DNA of 41,287 nt from Bacteroides cellulosilyticus DSM 14838 (GTDB lineage: Bacteria; Bacteroidota; Bacteroidia; Bacteroidales; Bacteroidaceae): positions 1,865,718 through 1,907,004 of the forward strand of contig NZ_EQ973490.1 of the NCBI RefSeq assembly GCF_000158035.1. The letters run 5' to 3'. Shown here piece by piece: positions 18,236 through 26,799 of this stretch. Numbering within the stretch: the stretch's first letter is position 1; every line of letters begins with the position of its first letter. The notes beneath the pieces are model-generated. The model worked only from the letters and a program-made list of their open reading frames with translations. It had not been told where the DNA came from and searched no databases. The position numbers and the translations under genes were made by a program.

Positions 18236-19900
18236 ATGAATATACTTGATTACATAACCATTATCCTATTTTCGATAGGAGTGTTGATTACAGGAGTGTC
18301 TTTTTCCAAGACGGGAAAGGATATGAAAAGTTTTTTCTCAGGTGGCGGCAACGTACCGTGGGGAATGAGTGGACTTTCATTGTTCATGGGATTTTTCTCG
18401 GCAGGAACTTTCGTCGTGTGGGGGTCGATAGCCTATTCGTATGGAATGGTATCAATCATTATCCAGCTTACAATGGCTGTTGCCGGGTATGCCGTAGGCA
18501 CATGGATTGCTCCCCGATGGCATCGTACCCACAGTCTCACGGCTGCCGAATACATAACGGGCCGTCTTGGTGTCAAGACGCAGAAGACATATACCTATAT
18601 TTTTTTTGGCCGTGTCGGTTTTTACTACGGGGTCGTTTCTTTATCCCGTAGCTAAAATAGTCGAAGTTACTACGGGTATTCCTCTGACCACAGCTATCTT
18701 CGCTTTAGGGGCATTCAGCATGGTTTATGTTGCTCTCGGAGGTTTGCGAGGAGTGGTTGTGACTGATGTCCTTCAGTTTGTAATTCTTTTTGCGGCAGTA
18801 GTAATAGCTGTTCCGCTTGCTTTCGACAAGATTGGTGGAGTCGGTACATTTTTCGAAAAGGTTCCGGAAGGATTTTTCGAACTCTTTGAAGGTGAGTACA
18901 CTCCCGGGTTCGTGATAGCCTTTGCTATCTATAATATGTTTTTCCTCGGAGGCAACTGGGCTTATGTTCAGAGGTATACTTCAGTAAAAACGGAAGGGAT
19001 TCACGGAAAACAGGTTGGCTTTTCGGGGTGCTCTACACAATCAGTCCGATTCTGTGGATGTTGATACCCATGATTTACCGAGTTTATAATCCGTCATTGT
19101 CGGGTCTTGAAAACGAAGGGGCATATCTTCTGATGTGTAAGGAAGCCATGCCCGATGGATTGCTTGGTTTAATGCTCGGAGGAATGATTTTCGCAACGGC
19201 GAGCTCTCTCAATGCCACTCTGAATATATCGGCAGGTGTGGTTACCAACGACATATTCAAGAGAATGCGTCCTGATGCTTCTGAAAAGACATTAATGAAT
19301 GTGGCGAGGATTTCCACATGGGGATTCGGAATAATGGCTATTATTGTAGCGCTTCTGATACGCTCTATGGGAGGTATTGTAAACGTTGTAATCAGCGTGG
19401 CGGCATTGACGGGAGTTCCGGTTTACCTTCCTGTAATATGGTCTTTGTTCTCAAAACGGCAAACTGCGCGTACGATACTTTCAGCGACATTTATAAGCCT
19501 TGCCATTAACTTGATATTCAAATTTGTGACTCCGCATTTCGGCTTGGCTCTCGATAGGACATGGGAAATGATAGTCGGTACCGCGGTTCCTGTGATACTG
19601 CTTGCCGGGATTGAGGTGGTGCTGAAGGCAAAAGAATTCATCGCTCCGGAATATATGGCCTATATTTCAGGACGGAATGTAAGGATGCGTCAGGAAAACG
19701 CAGGCGATACTGAAGAGTCTAAACGGACTGACAGGTTTACACAGAAAGTGTTGGGCATTGGTCTCGGACTGTCCGGTGTGCTTATTACAGTTCTCGGTTT
19801 CATTGCGGAGGAAAACATTGTCGTACCTGTCGCTGTTGGCTTAGTTGTGACATTGATAGGAATATATTTGCTTATTTTATCATTGCGCCGTCCGCTTTAG
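18236..19900 (+). pseudogene. Sodium:solute symporter (SSS family) with two compensating frameshifts
   Basis: Three overlapping fragments together make one SSS symporter of about 554 residues. Frame 2 reads MNILDYITIILFSIG to TYTYIFF. The homology then continues in the next frame (LAVSVFTTGSFLYPVAK) after a T8 run at 18600-18607. It returns to frame 2 near 18993-18998, where GAAGGGAT probably lost one A (restored: TERDSRKTGWLFG). One extra base followed by one missing base restores the frame, but the stretch between them stops translation at 18653 in the original frame. All transmembrane segments are otherwise present. It would import a locus product such as a monosaccharide. Both sites are homopolymer-associated, so sequencing error is a real alternative to true loss. 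Confidence 0.8.
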
Positions 19901-19973
19901 AAGCCTTTTAATTTTTCTTCCTATTGATAGCGTGGGCTCGATATGAGCATTATATTTATTCGATTGAATAATA

Positions 19974-20042
19974 GAACATAGCGATAAAAATTTTAAGTTT
20001 ATAATAGCAAATTATAACTTTTGAACGATTATCGCTATGTTC
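19974..20042. repeat. 69-bp element with perfect 14-bp terminal inverted repeats
   Basis: GAACATAGCGATAA (19974-19987) is exactly mirrored by TTATCGCTATGTTC (20029-20042). Inside, AAGTTTATAAT and ATTATAACTT also pair with one bulge. It lies between the converging symporter and PepSY-like genes. It may be a bidirectional terminator, a MITE-like remnant or a regulator site; no target-site duplication is apparent. Confidence 0.55.
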
Positions 20043-20087
20043 ACAGAGCCTAAAGTTATGATTCAAGCTGTATCTGATTATCATCGA

Positions 20088-20966
20088 TTAAATAAACTCC
20101 CCGTTTTCGTTGATCTTTACTTTCACTTCCTTTTCGCCTTGCTCCAATTCTATCCAGTAGTAGTTTCCGGTAGGAGTTTCAACATATTCGGCATCATCCA
20201 CTACATAACCGCTATATTGTGAGGCATTAATGGCCTCTGTCACTTTAATCGGGAGTACATATACATCCCATGAGGTTGAAATCCATTCATAGCTTGTGTT
20301 GAACAATACTTCTTTGCTTTGGTTTTCATGTACGATGTCCACTTCGATCATACCTTTTTCCTGTTCAATCTCAATAATGCGGGCATTGGGATAATTCTTC
20401 TGTATGAATTCCGTTACGGCAGTAACCGTACTCGACGGGGCATCCGGTAGCAATGATTCGTTATTGCCATCACCGTCATCATTCACGGCTTTAATGAGGA
20501 TGCCGTCTGCTGAATAATGCAGATCCATATCTATATCCTGTGCCGATTCCACTTCTATGATGTAGATGATCTCTTTCTCAGTTCCGGCACGTTCAATACA
20601 CTCCACTTCGTTATCTCTCTTCCAGGAGGCGTATTCGCTGCTTTCAAAAGAGGTCTTTATTGCTTGCGGAATATCGCTATATGGCATTTCAGTTTCAGTC
20701 ATGTACCATGAACCATCTGCCGTATACCAGACTTCCGTTTTATACCCGTTGTCGCTTTTGTTGTTGAATTCCGCTTTGTAGTATTGCCCTTGTGAGACAG
20801 TTTTTGTTTCCCAACTCAGATTAGCGGTGTTGGAGAAACTGCTGTCGAATGCATTGCGTACGGCTTCAGGAACTTTAGAGTTTGGAAGATCGTCATCATC
20901 ATCGTTGCAACCTTGCAGGCTTAACATGCCCATCGCCAATAGAGCTAGATACATTTTCAGTTTCAT
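20088..20966 (-). CDS. PepSY-like (PF11396/DUF2874) lipoprotein
   Basis: This 292-residue lipoprotein has lipobox LQGC near residue 20 and then an acidic CNDDDDDLP linker. Two PepSY-like modules follow (VPEAVRNAF...NLSWETK, and IPQAIKTSFESSEYASWKRD with ...EIIYIIEVES...DLHYSADGILIK). The C-terminal repeat TAVTEFIQKNYPNARIIEIEQEKGMIEVDI has the same pattern. The family is secreted and widespread in Bacteroidetes. An inhibitor or chaperone-like role is suggested by the PepSY relation, but no partner is known. It is divergent from the DUF418 gene and shares a 182-base intergenic region with it. Confidence 0.82.
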   Translation of the reverse strand: MKLKMYLALLAMGMLSLQGCNDDDDDLPNSKVPEAVRNAFDSSFSNTANLSWETKTVSQGQYYKAEFNNKSDNGYKTEVWYTADGSWYMTETEMPYSDIPQAIKTSFESSEYASWKRDNEVECIERAGTEKEIIYIIEVESAQDIDMDLHYSADGILIKAVNDDGDGNNESLLPDAPSSTVTAVTEFIQKNYPNARIIEIEQEKGMIEVDIVHENQSKEVLFNTSYEWISTSWDVYVLPIKVTEAINASQYSGYVVDDAEYVETPTGNYYWIELEQGEKEVKVKINENGEFI

Positions 20967-21093
20967 AGTTACTTGTTTTTTTAGAGTTTACTAATATTAT
21001 TGTTTTCTTTGACTATTGCTGATTGTATTGCAAAGATGGCGGGCAATTCTGGAAGAAATTGGGAATTTGACTCCAAAAGTGGATAATAAATTC

Positions 21094-21101
21094 TATATTT
21101 G
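21094..21101 (+). promoter_or_regulatory. Candidate -7 box for the DUF418 gene
   Basis: TATATTTG matches TAnnTTTG and lies 47 bases before the ATG at 21149. A TTTG at 21066-21069 could be the -33 element, but the 24-base spacing is long. Confidence 0.4.
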
Positions 21102-21148
21102 CGATTTTAACATTAAAAAGAGCAGATTACTAATGAACTTATACTAAT

Positions 21149-22318
21149 ATGGTACAGGAATTGGAAAAACGCACCCGTATTGACGTAGCCGATGTGCTGC
21201 GCGGACTCGCCGTTATGGGCATCATTGTATTACATTCCATTGAACACTTTAATTTCTATTCATTTCCCGATACGAGCACTCAGAGCGCGTGGCTTAACTT
21301 TTCAGATAAAGCCATTTGGGACGGACTCTTTTTCATGTTCGGAGGAAAGGCTTATGCTGTGTTTGCCCTGCTTTTTGGGTTTAGTTTCTTTATTCAGGAT
21401 AATAATCAGCGTATGCGTGGCAATGATTTTCGTTTGCGTTTCTGCTGGCGATTGATATTATTATTCATTCTTGGTAATATAAATGCGGCCTTTTTCACGG
21501 CTGAAGTATTGGTGCTCTATTCTTTAGTCGGATTCATTTTACCACTTACCTGCCGACTGAAAGATAAATGGCTGTTTATTCTGGCATGTGTGCTTCTGAT
21601 ACAGCCATTGCCACTTTATTATGTGATAAATGCCTGTGTAGATCCTTCTTTTGTGACTCCTTCTATTCCGACAGGTAGTTACTGGGGAGCGGCTTTCCAG
21701 GTGCAGAGTCACGGTACATTTCTTGAAACCCTGCGTGTGAATTTGTGGGAAGGGCAGATTGCCAGTCTTGCATGGGCTTGGGACCATGGACGTGTGTTTC
21801 AGACTGCTGCTCTTTTCCTGTTCGGCTTGTTGATAGGACGTCGGGGACTTTTCCTGAAGGAGAATCTGAAGTTCTGGAATAAGGTACTTTGTGGTGCTCT
21901 TATCGCTTTTTTCCCTCTGTATGGATTGGGCAATATGTTACCGGACTTCATTGCTAATAAGTCTATTCTCACCCCCTTGTTACTTATCATAACTTCCCTG
22001 TCCAAGTTTGCATTTATGCTGATATTGGTGTCGGGTGTTATCTTTGCTTTCTATCGGACAAACCTGCACGACTGGTTGATGAAGATTACTCCTTACGGTA
22101 AGATGAGCCTTACAAATTATATTACCCAGAGTATCATTGGTTCGTTGTTGTTCTATAATTGGGGACTTGCGCTTCACTCTCAGTTGGGTATAACAGCCAG
22201 CTTTCTGGTAGGAGTGGTGCTCTTCATCGTGCAGCTCGCTTTCTGCCGGTGGTGGATGAGCCGTCATGCGCACGGGCCGCTGGAATATTTGTGGAAGCGG
22301 GCGACTTGGTTGAAATAA
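21149..22318 (+). CDS. DUF418 family multi-spanning membrane protein
   Basis: This 389-residue protein has about eight to ten hydrophobic segments. The N-terminal RIDVADVLRGLAVMGIIVLHSIEHF is the usual opening of DUF418/YeiB-type proteins. The C-terminal GKMSLTNYITQSIIGSLLFYNWGLALH, with RHAHGPLEYLWKRATW at the end, is the DUF418 domain signature. Members resemble acyltransferase-3-like membrane proteins. Their substrate is not known, and roles in envelope modification are guesses. It appears monocistronic, with its own candidate promoter and no co-directional neighbour. Confidence 0.85.
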   Translation: MVQELEKRTRIDVADVLRGLAVMGIIVLHSIEHFNFYSFPDTSTQSAWLNFSDKAIWDGLFFMFGGKAYAVFALLFGFSFFIQDNNQRMRGNDFRLRFCWRLILLFILGNINAAFFTAEVLVLYSLVGFILPLTCRLKDKWLFILACVLLIQPLPLYYVINACVDPSFVTPSIPTGSYWGAAFQVQSHGTFLETLRVNLWEGQIASLAWAWDHGRVFQTAALFLFGLLIGRRGLFLKENLKFWNKVLCGALIAFFPLYGLGNMLPDFIANKSILTPLLLIITSLSKFAFMLILVSGVIFAFYRTNLHDWLMKITPYGKMSLTNYITQSIIGSLLFYNWGLALHSQLGITASFLVGVVLFIVQLAFCRWWMSRHAHGPLEYLWKRATWLK

Positions 22319-22534
22319 AGTATCATTTTACACCCGCTATTTCTGAGAAAATGTTCTTTCCGTTCTTTCAGATCTCTCTGAATTCCCTGTTCATCGGCAT
22401 TACGGCTGAAACTTCCAACCTTATAGTTGCTTCAGGTATCTTTCAGCTGAAACACTGATGAACAGGGGGACCGGGGGAAAACTGAAGGCTGAAAGAGGAA
22501 AAAGAACACTTAAATGTATTGAATAGTATCTGAA
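22319..22534. other. Intergenic stretch without recognised gene
   Basis: This is the first part of a 533-base gap between converging genes. I see no credible coding sequence and no clear terminator for the DUF418 gene. The gap continues into the 22-bp array (22535-22732) and a minus-strand terminator (22767-22789). Confidence 0.6.
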
Positions 22535-22732
22535 AACAAGTAATGATGTGATCCGGAACAAGTAATGTTGAGAATGATTACATTGCTTGTTCTTATCCAC
22601 AACAAGCAATGTAATTTCAGGCAAGTCCGATTCCGTGACTTTTAACGTCTATATATCGGTGGCGTTGGATATATAGATACTGCACGTTCGATATATAGAT
22701 GCAACACATCCGATATATAGATGTGTCATGTC
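22535..22732. repeat. Nine-unit array with exact 22-bp period and changing core motif
   Basis: Cut every 22 bases from 22535, the units show an 11-base core plus an 11-base variable part. Units 1 and 2 have AACAAGTAATG. Unit 3 has the inverted core (CATTGCTTGTT). Unit 4 has AACAAGCAATG. Unit 5 is divergent. Unit 6 has the inverted CTATATATCG. Units 7-9 have GATATATAGA. Units 3 and 4 also form a perfect 15-bp stem (22577-22591 with 22601-22615). The function is unknown. Confidence 0.75.
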
Positions 22733-22766
22733 CGAATTTGTGCCAGAGTTTTGACCTCTTTTAGGC

Positions 22767-22789
22767 AAAAATGCTGTTTGTAAACAGCA
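22767..22789 (-). terminator. Rho-independent terminator of the VKOR-fusion operon
   Basis: On the minus strand, TGCTGTTT/AAACAGCA (22772-22779 and 22782-22789) forms an 8-bp stem followed at once by five T (22767-22771). It lies about 63 bases past the stop of the VKOR-fusion gene. Confidence 0.65.
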
Positions 22790-22851
22790 AATAGGCTATG
22801 CTTATTGGAGAACAACTGGATTATTCTCTCAGGGAAACTTCTATTTGCTTC

Positions 22852-24402
22852 TTATCGGTTATCCGAGGATACTAATAAATACTTCAGTTCTTCCAATTGA
22901 TAAACACTTGGCATATAATGCCCGTTGATGACAACTGCCGGAGTATGGCTGATGTTATTCCGTTCGCAATACTCCTGCTGTTGCCTCCAGAGCAACTGTG
23001 CCGTATCGTTGAGTTCGTATTTCTCCACGTCCGGTATCTCCTGAACTTCAAACCATACTTCCAGCAAGTAAATAGCCCTATCCCAGCCTTCCGAGAGGTA
23101 TGCGGAGAGGATGGTTTGTGCTATGTGTACGCTGAGCCGGTCATTGGTATATATGACTAAAGAGATGGATATGTCTGCTGATATTTCCCGGATATGGCGA
23201 TGTACTTTGGCGCATGCTTTACAATTGGGGTTTACCACTACCATTAACCTGTCTTTTGTGCTATCGGCAGAGTTATGCAGAGCTATATCCGGGTGAATCA
23301 TCGTTCTGACTTTAGGTTTCAAAGCCAGGAGTTTCTGAAAAGTGATCGGATTGAGCAGACCGGATAGCTTGTTTTTTAGAAAGTGTTTCTCTTTGTCCGA
23401 AGAAACAAGTGCTTTAGCCTGTATCCAGAAAATCACGCAGATAGTGCTGACTGCAATCATTGAGAAAAGAATTCGGATTGAAAACCTCCATTCGAAATTA
23501 TTCCTTATGATATAAAGTGCTACGGCAGTCAGCCAGACCGAGAAGGTGGTGAGCATACAAAACAGGCACGCTTTACGAATAAAGAATATCTGATATATGA
23601 CGGAGTACAAGGTGAATGCAATTGCAATGAAAACAGACAGGGCTGCCAGAAGATGGAATTCCTTTGGGCAGACAGCAGTGAAAAAGAACATGGTTGTGAA
23701 ATACATCCACGATAATTCTCCAATACCTATTCCTGCAATATTTGCGCCTTTGGATTTGAGTACCTCATTACAATCTATCACTTTCCCTATGTGGCAGAAG
23801 CGGTGTAGAAAGTGATTATCCACCATTTCTCTGTATAGAATGATAGTAGAAATGAGAATACCACAGACCAGCGCGGAAAGATAAAGTGGTAATCCTGTGG
23901 GGTAGTTTCTACTCCAGATTGAAGAAAAAACTAAGAGGACGGATATGATTCCCGCAATCAGTATCCTATGTTGCCGGCACATATAATGAATATTGCTGAG
24001 CAAGCAGTGAGATTCACAGACTGTTTTCGAAGTTGTTTCACCAAACAGGACAGTTCCTGTCCACTGGTGCGCAAATAGCTTTCTGCTTATGGGCATGTGG
24101 CTAACTTCGGCAGTCGTGATGATGAGCCGGTCCGGTTCTATCTTTTCGACAAGGCAGAATGTGGAATGGCTTGTTTCCAATTGGGTGATAAACGGACCGT
24201 GTAACTTCTCCAGATACTTCGGTTGAAGTTGGTAAACTACGTTATTTACATGAAGTGCGTTTAAGGCATCGCTGATACCTTGCATCGTGTTGCCCAACGG
24301 ACTGTCGAGCAAACGGCATACGGTAGTCCTGCTCACTTTTACGGTCAGTGACCGTAAAAAGTGATGGACTACTTCACTGGTGGCATTGTCAACTCCCAGC
24401 AT
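22852..24402 (-). CDS. Fusion of degenerate C39-like domain, VKOR and thioredoxin-like domain
   Basis: This 516-residue membrane protein has three parts. Residues 1-125 follow the C39 peptidase layout (NTMQGISDALNAL, QWTGTVLFGE), but no Cys occupies the usual N-terminal catalytic position and the usual His position (HF) appears replaced (HSTFCLV). Residues about 145-335 are a vitamin K epoxide reductase-like domain with C203/C211 (spacing as in human VKOR 43/51) and the CLFC motif (C279, C282). Residues about 385-516 are thioredoxin-like with CKAC (C394, C397) and HTP (Pro488). It should form or transfer disulfides on the outer face of the inner membrane. It follows the DUF3244 gene by 39 bases and ends the operon. 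Confidence 0.83.
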   Translation of the reverse strand: MLGVDNATSEVVHHFLRSLTVKVSRTTVCRLLDSPLGNTMQGISDALNALHVNNVVYQLQPKYLEKLHGPFITQLETSHSTFCLVEKIEPDRLIITTAEVSHMPISRKLFAHQWTGTVLFGETTSKTVCESHCLLSNIHYMCRQHRILIAGIISVLLVFSSIWSRNYPTGLPLYLSALVCGILISTIILYREMVDNHFLHRFCHIGKVIDCNEVLKSKGANIAGIGIGELSWMYFTTMFFFTAVCPKEFHLLAALSVFIAIAFTLYSVIYQIFFIRKACLFCMLTTFSVWLTAVALYIIRNNFEWRFSIRILFSMIAVSTICVIFWIQAKALVSSDKEKHFLKNKLSGLLNPITFQKLLALKPKVRTMIHPDIALHNSADSTKDRLMVVVNPNCKACAKVHRHIREISADISISLVIYTNDRLSVHIAQTILSAYLSEGWDRAIYLLEVWFEVQEIPDVEKYELNDTAQLLWRQQQEYCERNNISHTPAVVINGHYMPSVYQLEELKYLLVSSDNR

Positions 24403-24441
24403 AGTCTTGATTTATAGTTAAAGTTTAGGTTAGGTTCTTTG

Positions 24442-24831
24442 TTAAAGTGTAAAGTATCCGCTCAACCGGGCTTCTCCCAGTTCAATTTCCAGATAGTATT
24501 CTCCCGGCTCTGTTGCGTTTAATTCAATAGTGATTAGCGTAGGATTAATACTTGTTCCGGAATAAACATTTACTCCGGAAGCATCTGTGATTGTAATACT
24601 TGCAGTAGGTGCATCACAGTTGAAAACTACAGTGACTATATCATTATTAATATAGGCACTGGCGGGTTGAATAATGATGCTCCTGGCTACAGGACCCCCT
24701 TCTTTGGGACCTGCCGGATTCAGAGGAATTTCTCTTTCATCATCATCGGTCAGAAAAAAATTCTGGGCGTGCAAAGATGTGCTACCCATAACTACTACTA
24801 ATACGAAAAATACAGATAATAACTTTTTCAT
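24442..24831 (-). CDS. Small secreted DUF3244 protein
   Basis: This 129-residue protein has a clear signal peptide (KKLLSVFFVLVVVMGSTSLHAQ). A short linker with acidic DDDERE follows, then an Ig-like beta-sandwich (IIIQPASAYINNDIVTVVF ... ITIELNATEPGEYYLEIELG) ending GYFTL, as in DUF3244. The mature part has one cysteine only (FNCDAP), so no internal disulfide is possible. The family is found almost only in Bacteroidetes, usually beside TPR regulators, and has no known activity. Here it sits between a TPR regulator and a disulfide-exchange protein, which suggests an exported signal or structural ligand (inference). Confidence 0.82.
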   Translation of the reverse strand: MKKLLSVFFVLVVVMGSTSLHAQNFFLTDDDEREIPLNPAGPKEGGPVARSIIIQPASAYINNDIVTVVFNCDAPTASITITDASGVNVYSGTSINPTLITIELNATEPGEYYLEIELGEARLSGYFTL

Positions 24832-24862
24832 AAGATATACTTTTAATTTGTTATGACGGTGG

Positions 24863-24870
24863 CAAATTTA
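24863..24870 (-). promoter_or_regulatory. Candidate -7 box before the DUF3244 gene
   Basis: On the minus strand, TAAATTTG matches TAnnTTTG, 32 bases before the DUF3244 start. No good -33 element at normal spacing. A weak stem (24915-24921 with 24941-24947) lies between it and the TPR gene stop, so a separate internal transcript is possible. Confidence 0.4.
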
Positions 24871-24952
24871 GAGAGAATTTATCCAATAAAAGTGTATAAA
24901 AAGTGTAGAAATGTAGGGAAACGTCTTGCTATTGGAGCATTTTCCCTTATTT

Positions 24953-26653
24953 TTATAGAAATTGTTCTAAGAAATCCCGGAGTGAAATTGATTTATCAGT
25001 GCATTTCATCTTTTGTTCCAGTATTCTTTTACCTTTTTTATATATGGCATCTCTACTACATTCCATTAGATATCTGAAATGACTAGTGGGTATATCTGTT
25101 AAATGCAGGCAACAAAGACATATCTCATCTTGAGATAAGGGATACTTTGCAGCTAAGCGGATGGTAATGTTATTCCAACGTACATCAGTTTCTGCTATTA
25201 GTTGTTTCCAGTCTTCTTCATTGAAATGTTCGCTTGATTTATCTGTCTTTTTATATGCTTGAATAATTCGTTTCATCTTTACGTGAACCTCAGAATGTTC
25301 ATAAGATTCGTTGAGCAAGGCTTGGCGTTCTGTTTTCAGTCTATGCAGTTCTTCTTTTAAACTGTCTCTTTCTGCTTGATTGTTGTTGTGCCGCGCTATT
25401 TCTTCTTGCAAAAGATTGATTTGTTCGTTCTTCTGTTGGAGTAAATCTTCTAATTTCTTATTTAGTTCTATTTCCTTTTGCTCGAAATTGCTTTTTTCCT
25501 TTCTATGTTTTTTCCATAAAATGAAGAATAACGATAGGAAAATCGCTATTCCGATAATCATATAATAATAGAATTGGTTTAAATTAGCTTTGTATTCTAA
25601 TTGTTTACGTTGTATTATGATATTTTTCTCGGTTGTGACAATTGCTACATTCTGTTGCTTTTGTTGAACACGATTCAGATAGAAAGAATATTTTCTTTCC
25701 ATTTCGAGTGCTGTTTCTAATTTCCCTTGCTTTTTTGCTATATCAGCTAAACGCATGTAAGCACCAGCCTTTGTATATTCATCTTCACTGCAAAGGCTTT
25801 TATTTAGAAAAATGGATGCAGAATCATATAAGGCTATTTTGTAGTAGGCATCACCTAAAACTAAATAAGCCCTATCTAAGGTGTTTGAAGTTTCTTGATT
25901 GTTGAGGTTTAACTTGGCAAATTCTACAGCTTTTTCTCCCATATTCATGCGTCCATACAGTAGACTTAATGAATAAGCTGTTTTAGCTACCATCTTTTTT
26001 TGAGCAATATGGCGTGATATTTTGAATGCGTGAAGTATTTCCTGTTCTGCTTCATGGTAGTATTCCTTTCCTCTGTCAATAGCAATCATACCCCGTTGTG
26101 ATAAAGCATCTGCCCAAAGACCGGAATCTTTTTCTTGAATAGCTATTTTCTCTGTAATTTGATAGATTGAATCAGCCTGTTCATATAATTTCTGTAGAAA
26201 GTATAGGTTGGCTATATTATTGTATATATATCCGGTTAACTTATGGTCAGAAGTTTTTTGAGCATAGGATATGGCAGTGAAAAATCTGCTTAAGGCTTGC
26301 GGGTAAATTTCTCTGTTCCTCCAAATGCATCCCCAGTAATAATGGGCTTTTGCCTGCATAGATGTACTTTTAATGGAATCATAATACTGCACTGCTACAC
26401 GTATAAGGGAGTCATTCTCTTGGAAAATGTAGTTCTTATCTTGTGCTTGTGTCACTAACAAAGCATAGTACGCCTGGTCTTCTAATGATTTTAATTTCTC
26501 CGGATAGATTTTTTCTAAAAAATGTAAGGCACTGTCGGGAGATTTTTGCATGAGGGAATCTGCTTGTACAAGTTGGGCGTTCGGACTGGTACGAGTACAA
26601 GCCACTAATATGCAATATGCGAGTAATAGTGCAGCTAAGGTAGTGACTTTCAT
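24953..26653 (-). CDS. Membrane-anchored TPR/coiled-coil regulator lipoprotein
   Basis: The start is taken at 26653 (MKVTTLAALLLAYCILVAC) because this gives a lipobox ILVAC; a longer form from 26683 adds ten residues. About 300 residues of TPR-like helices follow, then one transmembrane helix (YYYMIIGIAIFLSLFFILW). Next come a Glu/Lys/Gln-rich coiled coil and a C-terminal helical domain (RLAAKYPLSQDEICLCCLHL ... RDAIYKKGKRILEQKM) that resembles a LuxR-like helix-turn-helix. This layout fits a periplasmic sensor passing a signal to a cytoplasmic DNA-binding tail. It leads the cassette with the DUF3244 and VKOR-fusion genes. The DNA-binding role is inferred. Confidence 0.78.
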   Translation of the reverse strand: MKVTTLAALLLAYCILVACTRTSPNAQLVQADSLMQKSPDSALHFLEKIYPEKLKSLEDQAYYALLVTQAQDKNYIFQENDSLIRVAVQYYDSIKSTSMQAKAHYYWGCIWRNREIYPQALSRFFTAISYAQKTSDHKLTGYIYNNIANLYFLQKLYEQADSIYQITEKIAIQEKDSGLWADALSQRGMIAIDRGKEYYHEAEQEILHAFKISRHIAQKKMVAKTAYSLSLLYGRMNMGEKAVEFAKLNLNNQETSNTLDRAYLVLGDAYYKIALYDSASIFLNKSLCSEDEYTKAGAYMRLADIAKKQGKLETALEMERKYSFYLNRVQQKQQNVAIVTTEKNIIIQRKQLEYKANLNQFYYYMIIGIAIFLSLFFILWKKHRKEKSNFEQKEIELNKKLEDLLQQKNEQINLLQEEIARHNNNQAERDSLKEELHRLKTERQALLNESYEHSEVHVKMKRIIQAYKKTDKSSEHFNEEDWKQLIAETDVRWNNITIRLAAKYPLSQDEICLCCLHLTDIPTSHFRYLMECSRDAIYKKGKRILEQKMKCTDKSISLRDFLEQFL

Positions 26654-26734
26654 TGATTTATCATTTGTTGTTGCAGCCTGCAAAAGTACCCGTTTCTAAT
26701 GATAAAACAATGTAATGTCAGTCTGTAAAATAAG

Positions 26735-26776
26735 TACCCCCCTATTTATGAACTTGAGTTCATAAATAGGGGGGTA
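26735..26776. terminator. Perfect 20-bp inverted repeat between kinase-like gene and TPR gene
   Basis: Arms 26735-26754 and 26757-26776 are fully complementary with a 2-base centre, including a C6/G6 block. It lies 24 bases beyond the stop of the TPR kinase homologue on the minus strand. It is probably a strong terminator. It could instead be an operator, since the next gene starts about 80 bases further on. Confidence 0.6.
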
Positions 26777-26799
26777 TTGAATTAAAGTATGTTTTTTTG

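Noticed and set aside
18600..18607. Programmed frameshifting at T8 in the symporter
   Set aside because: A second, unrelated shift is needed downstream, and neither site has a standard slippery heptamer with a clear stimulatory hairpin; mutation or sequencing error is simpler.
22535..22732. CRISPR array
   Set aside because: No conserved repeat alternates with unique spacers of normal length; the period is only 22 bases, the cores change and invert, and there are no cas genes.
24442..24831. Double-glycine leader peptide (bacteriocin precursor) in the DUF3244 protein
   Set aside because: EGGPVA lies after a clear Sec signal peptide and before a folded beta-sandwich, so it does not look like a C39 leader.
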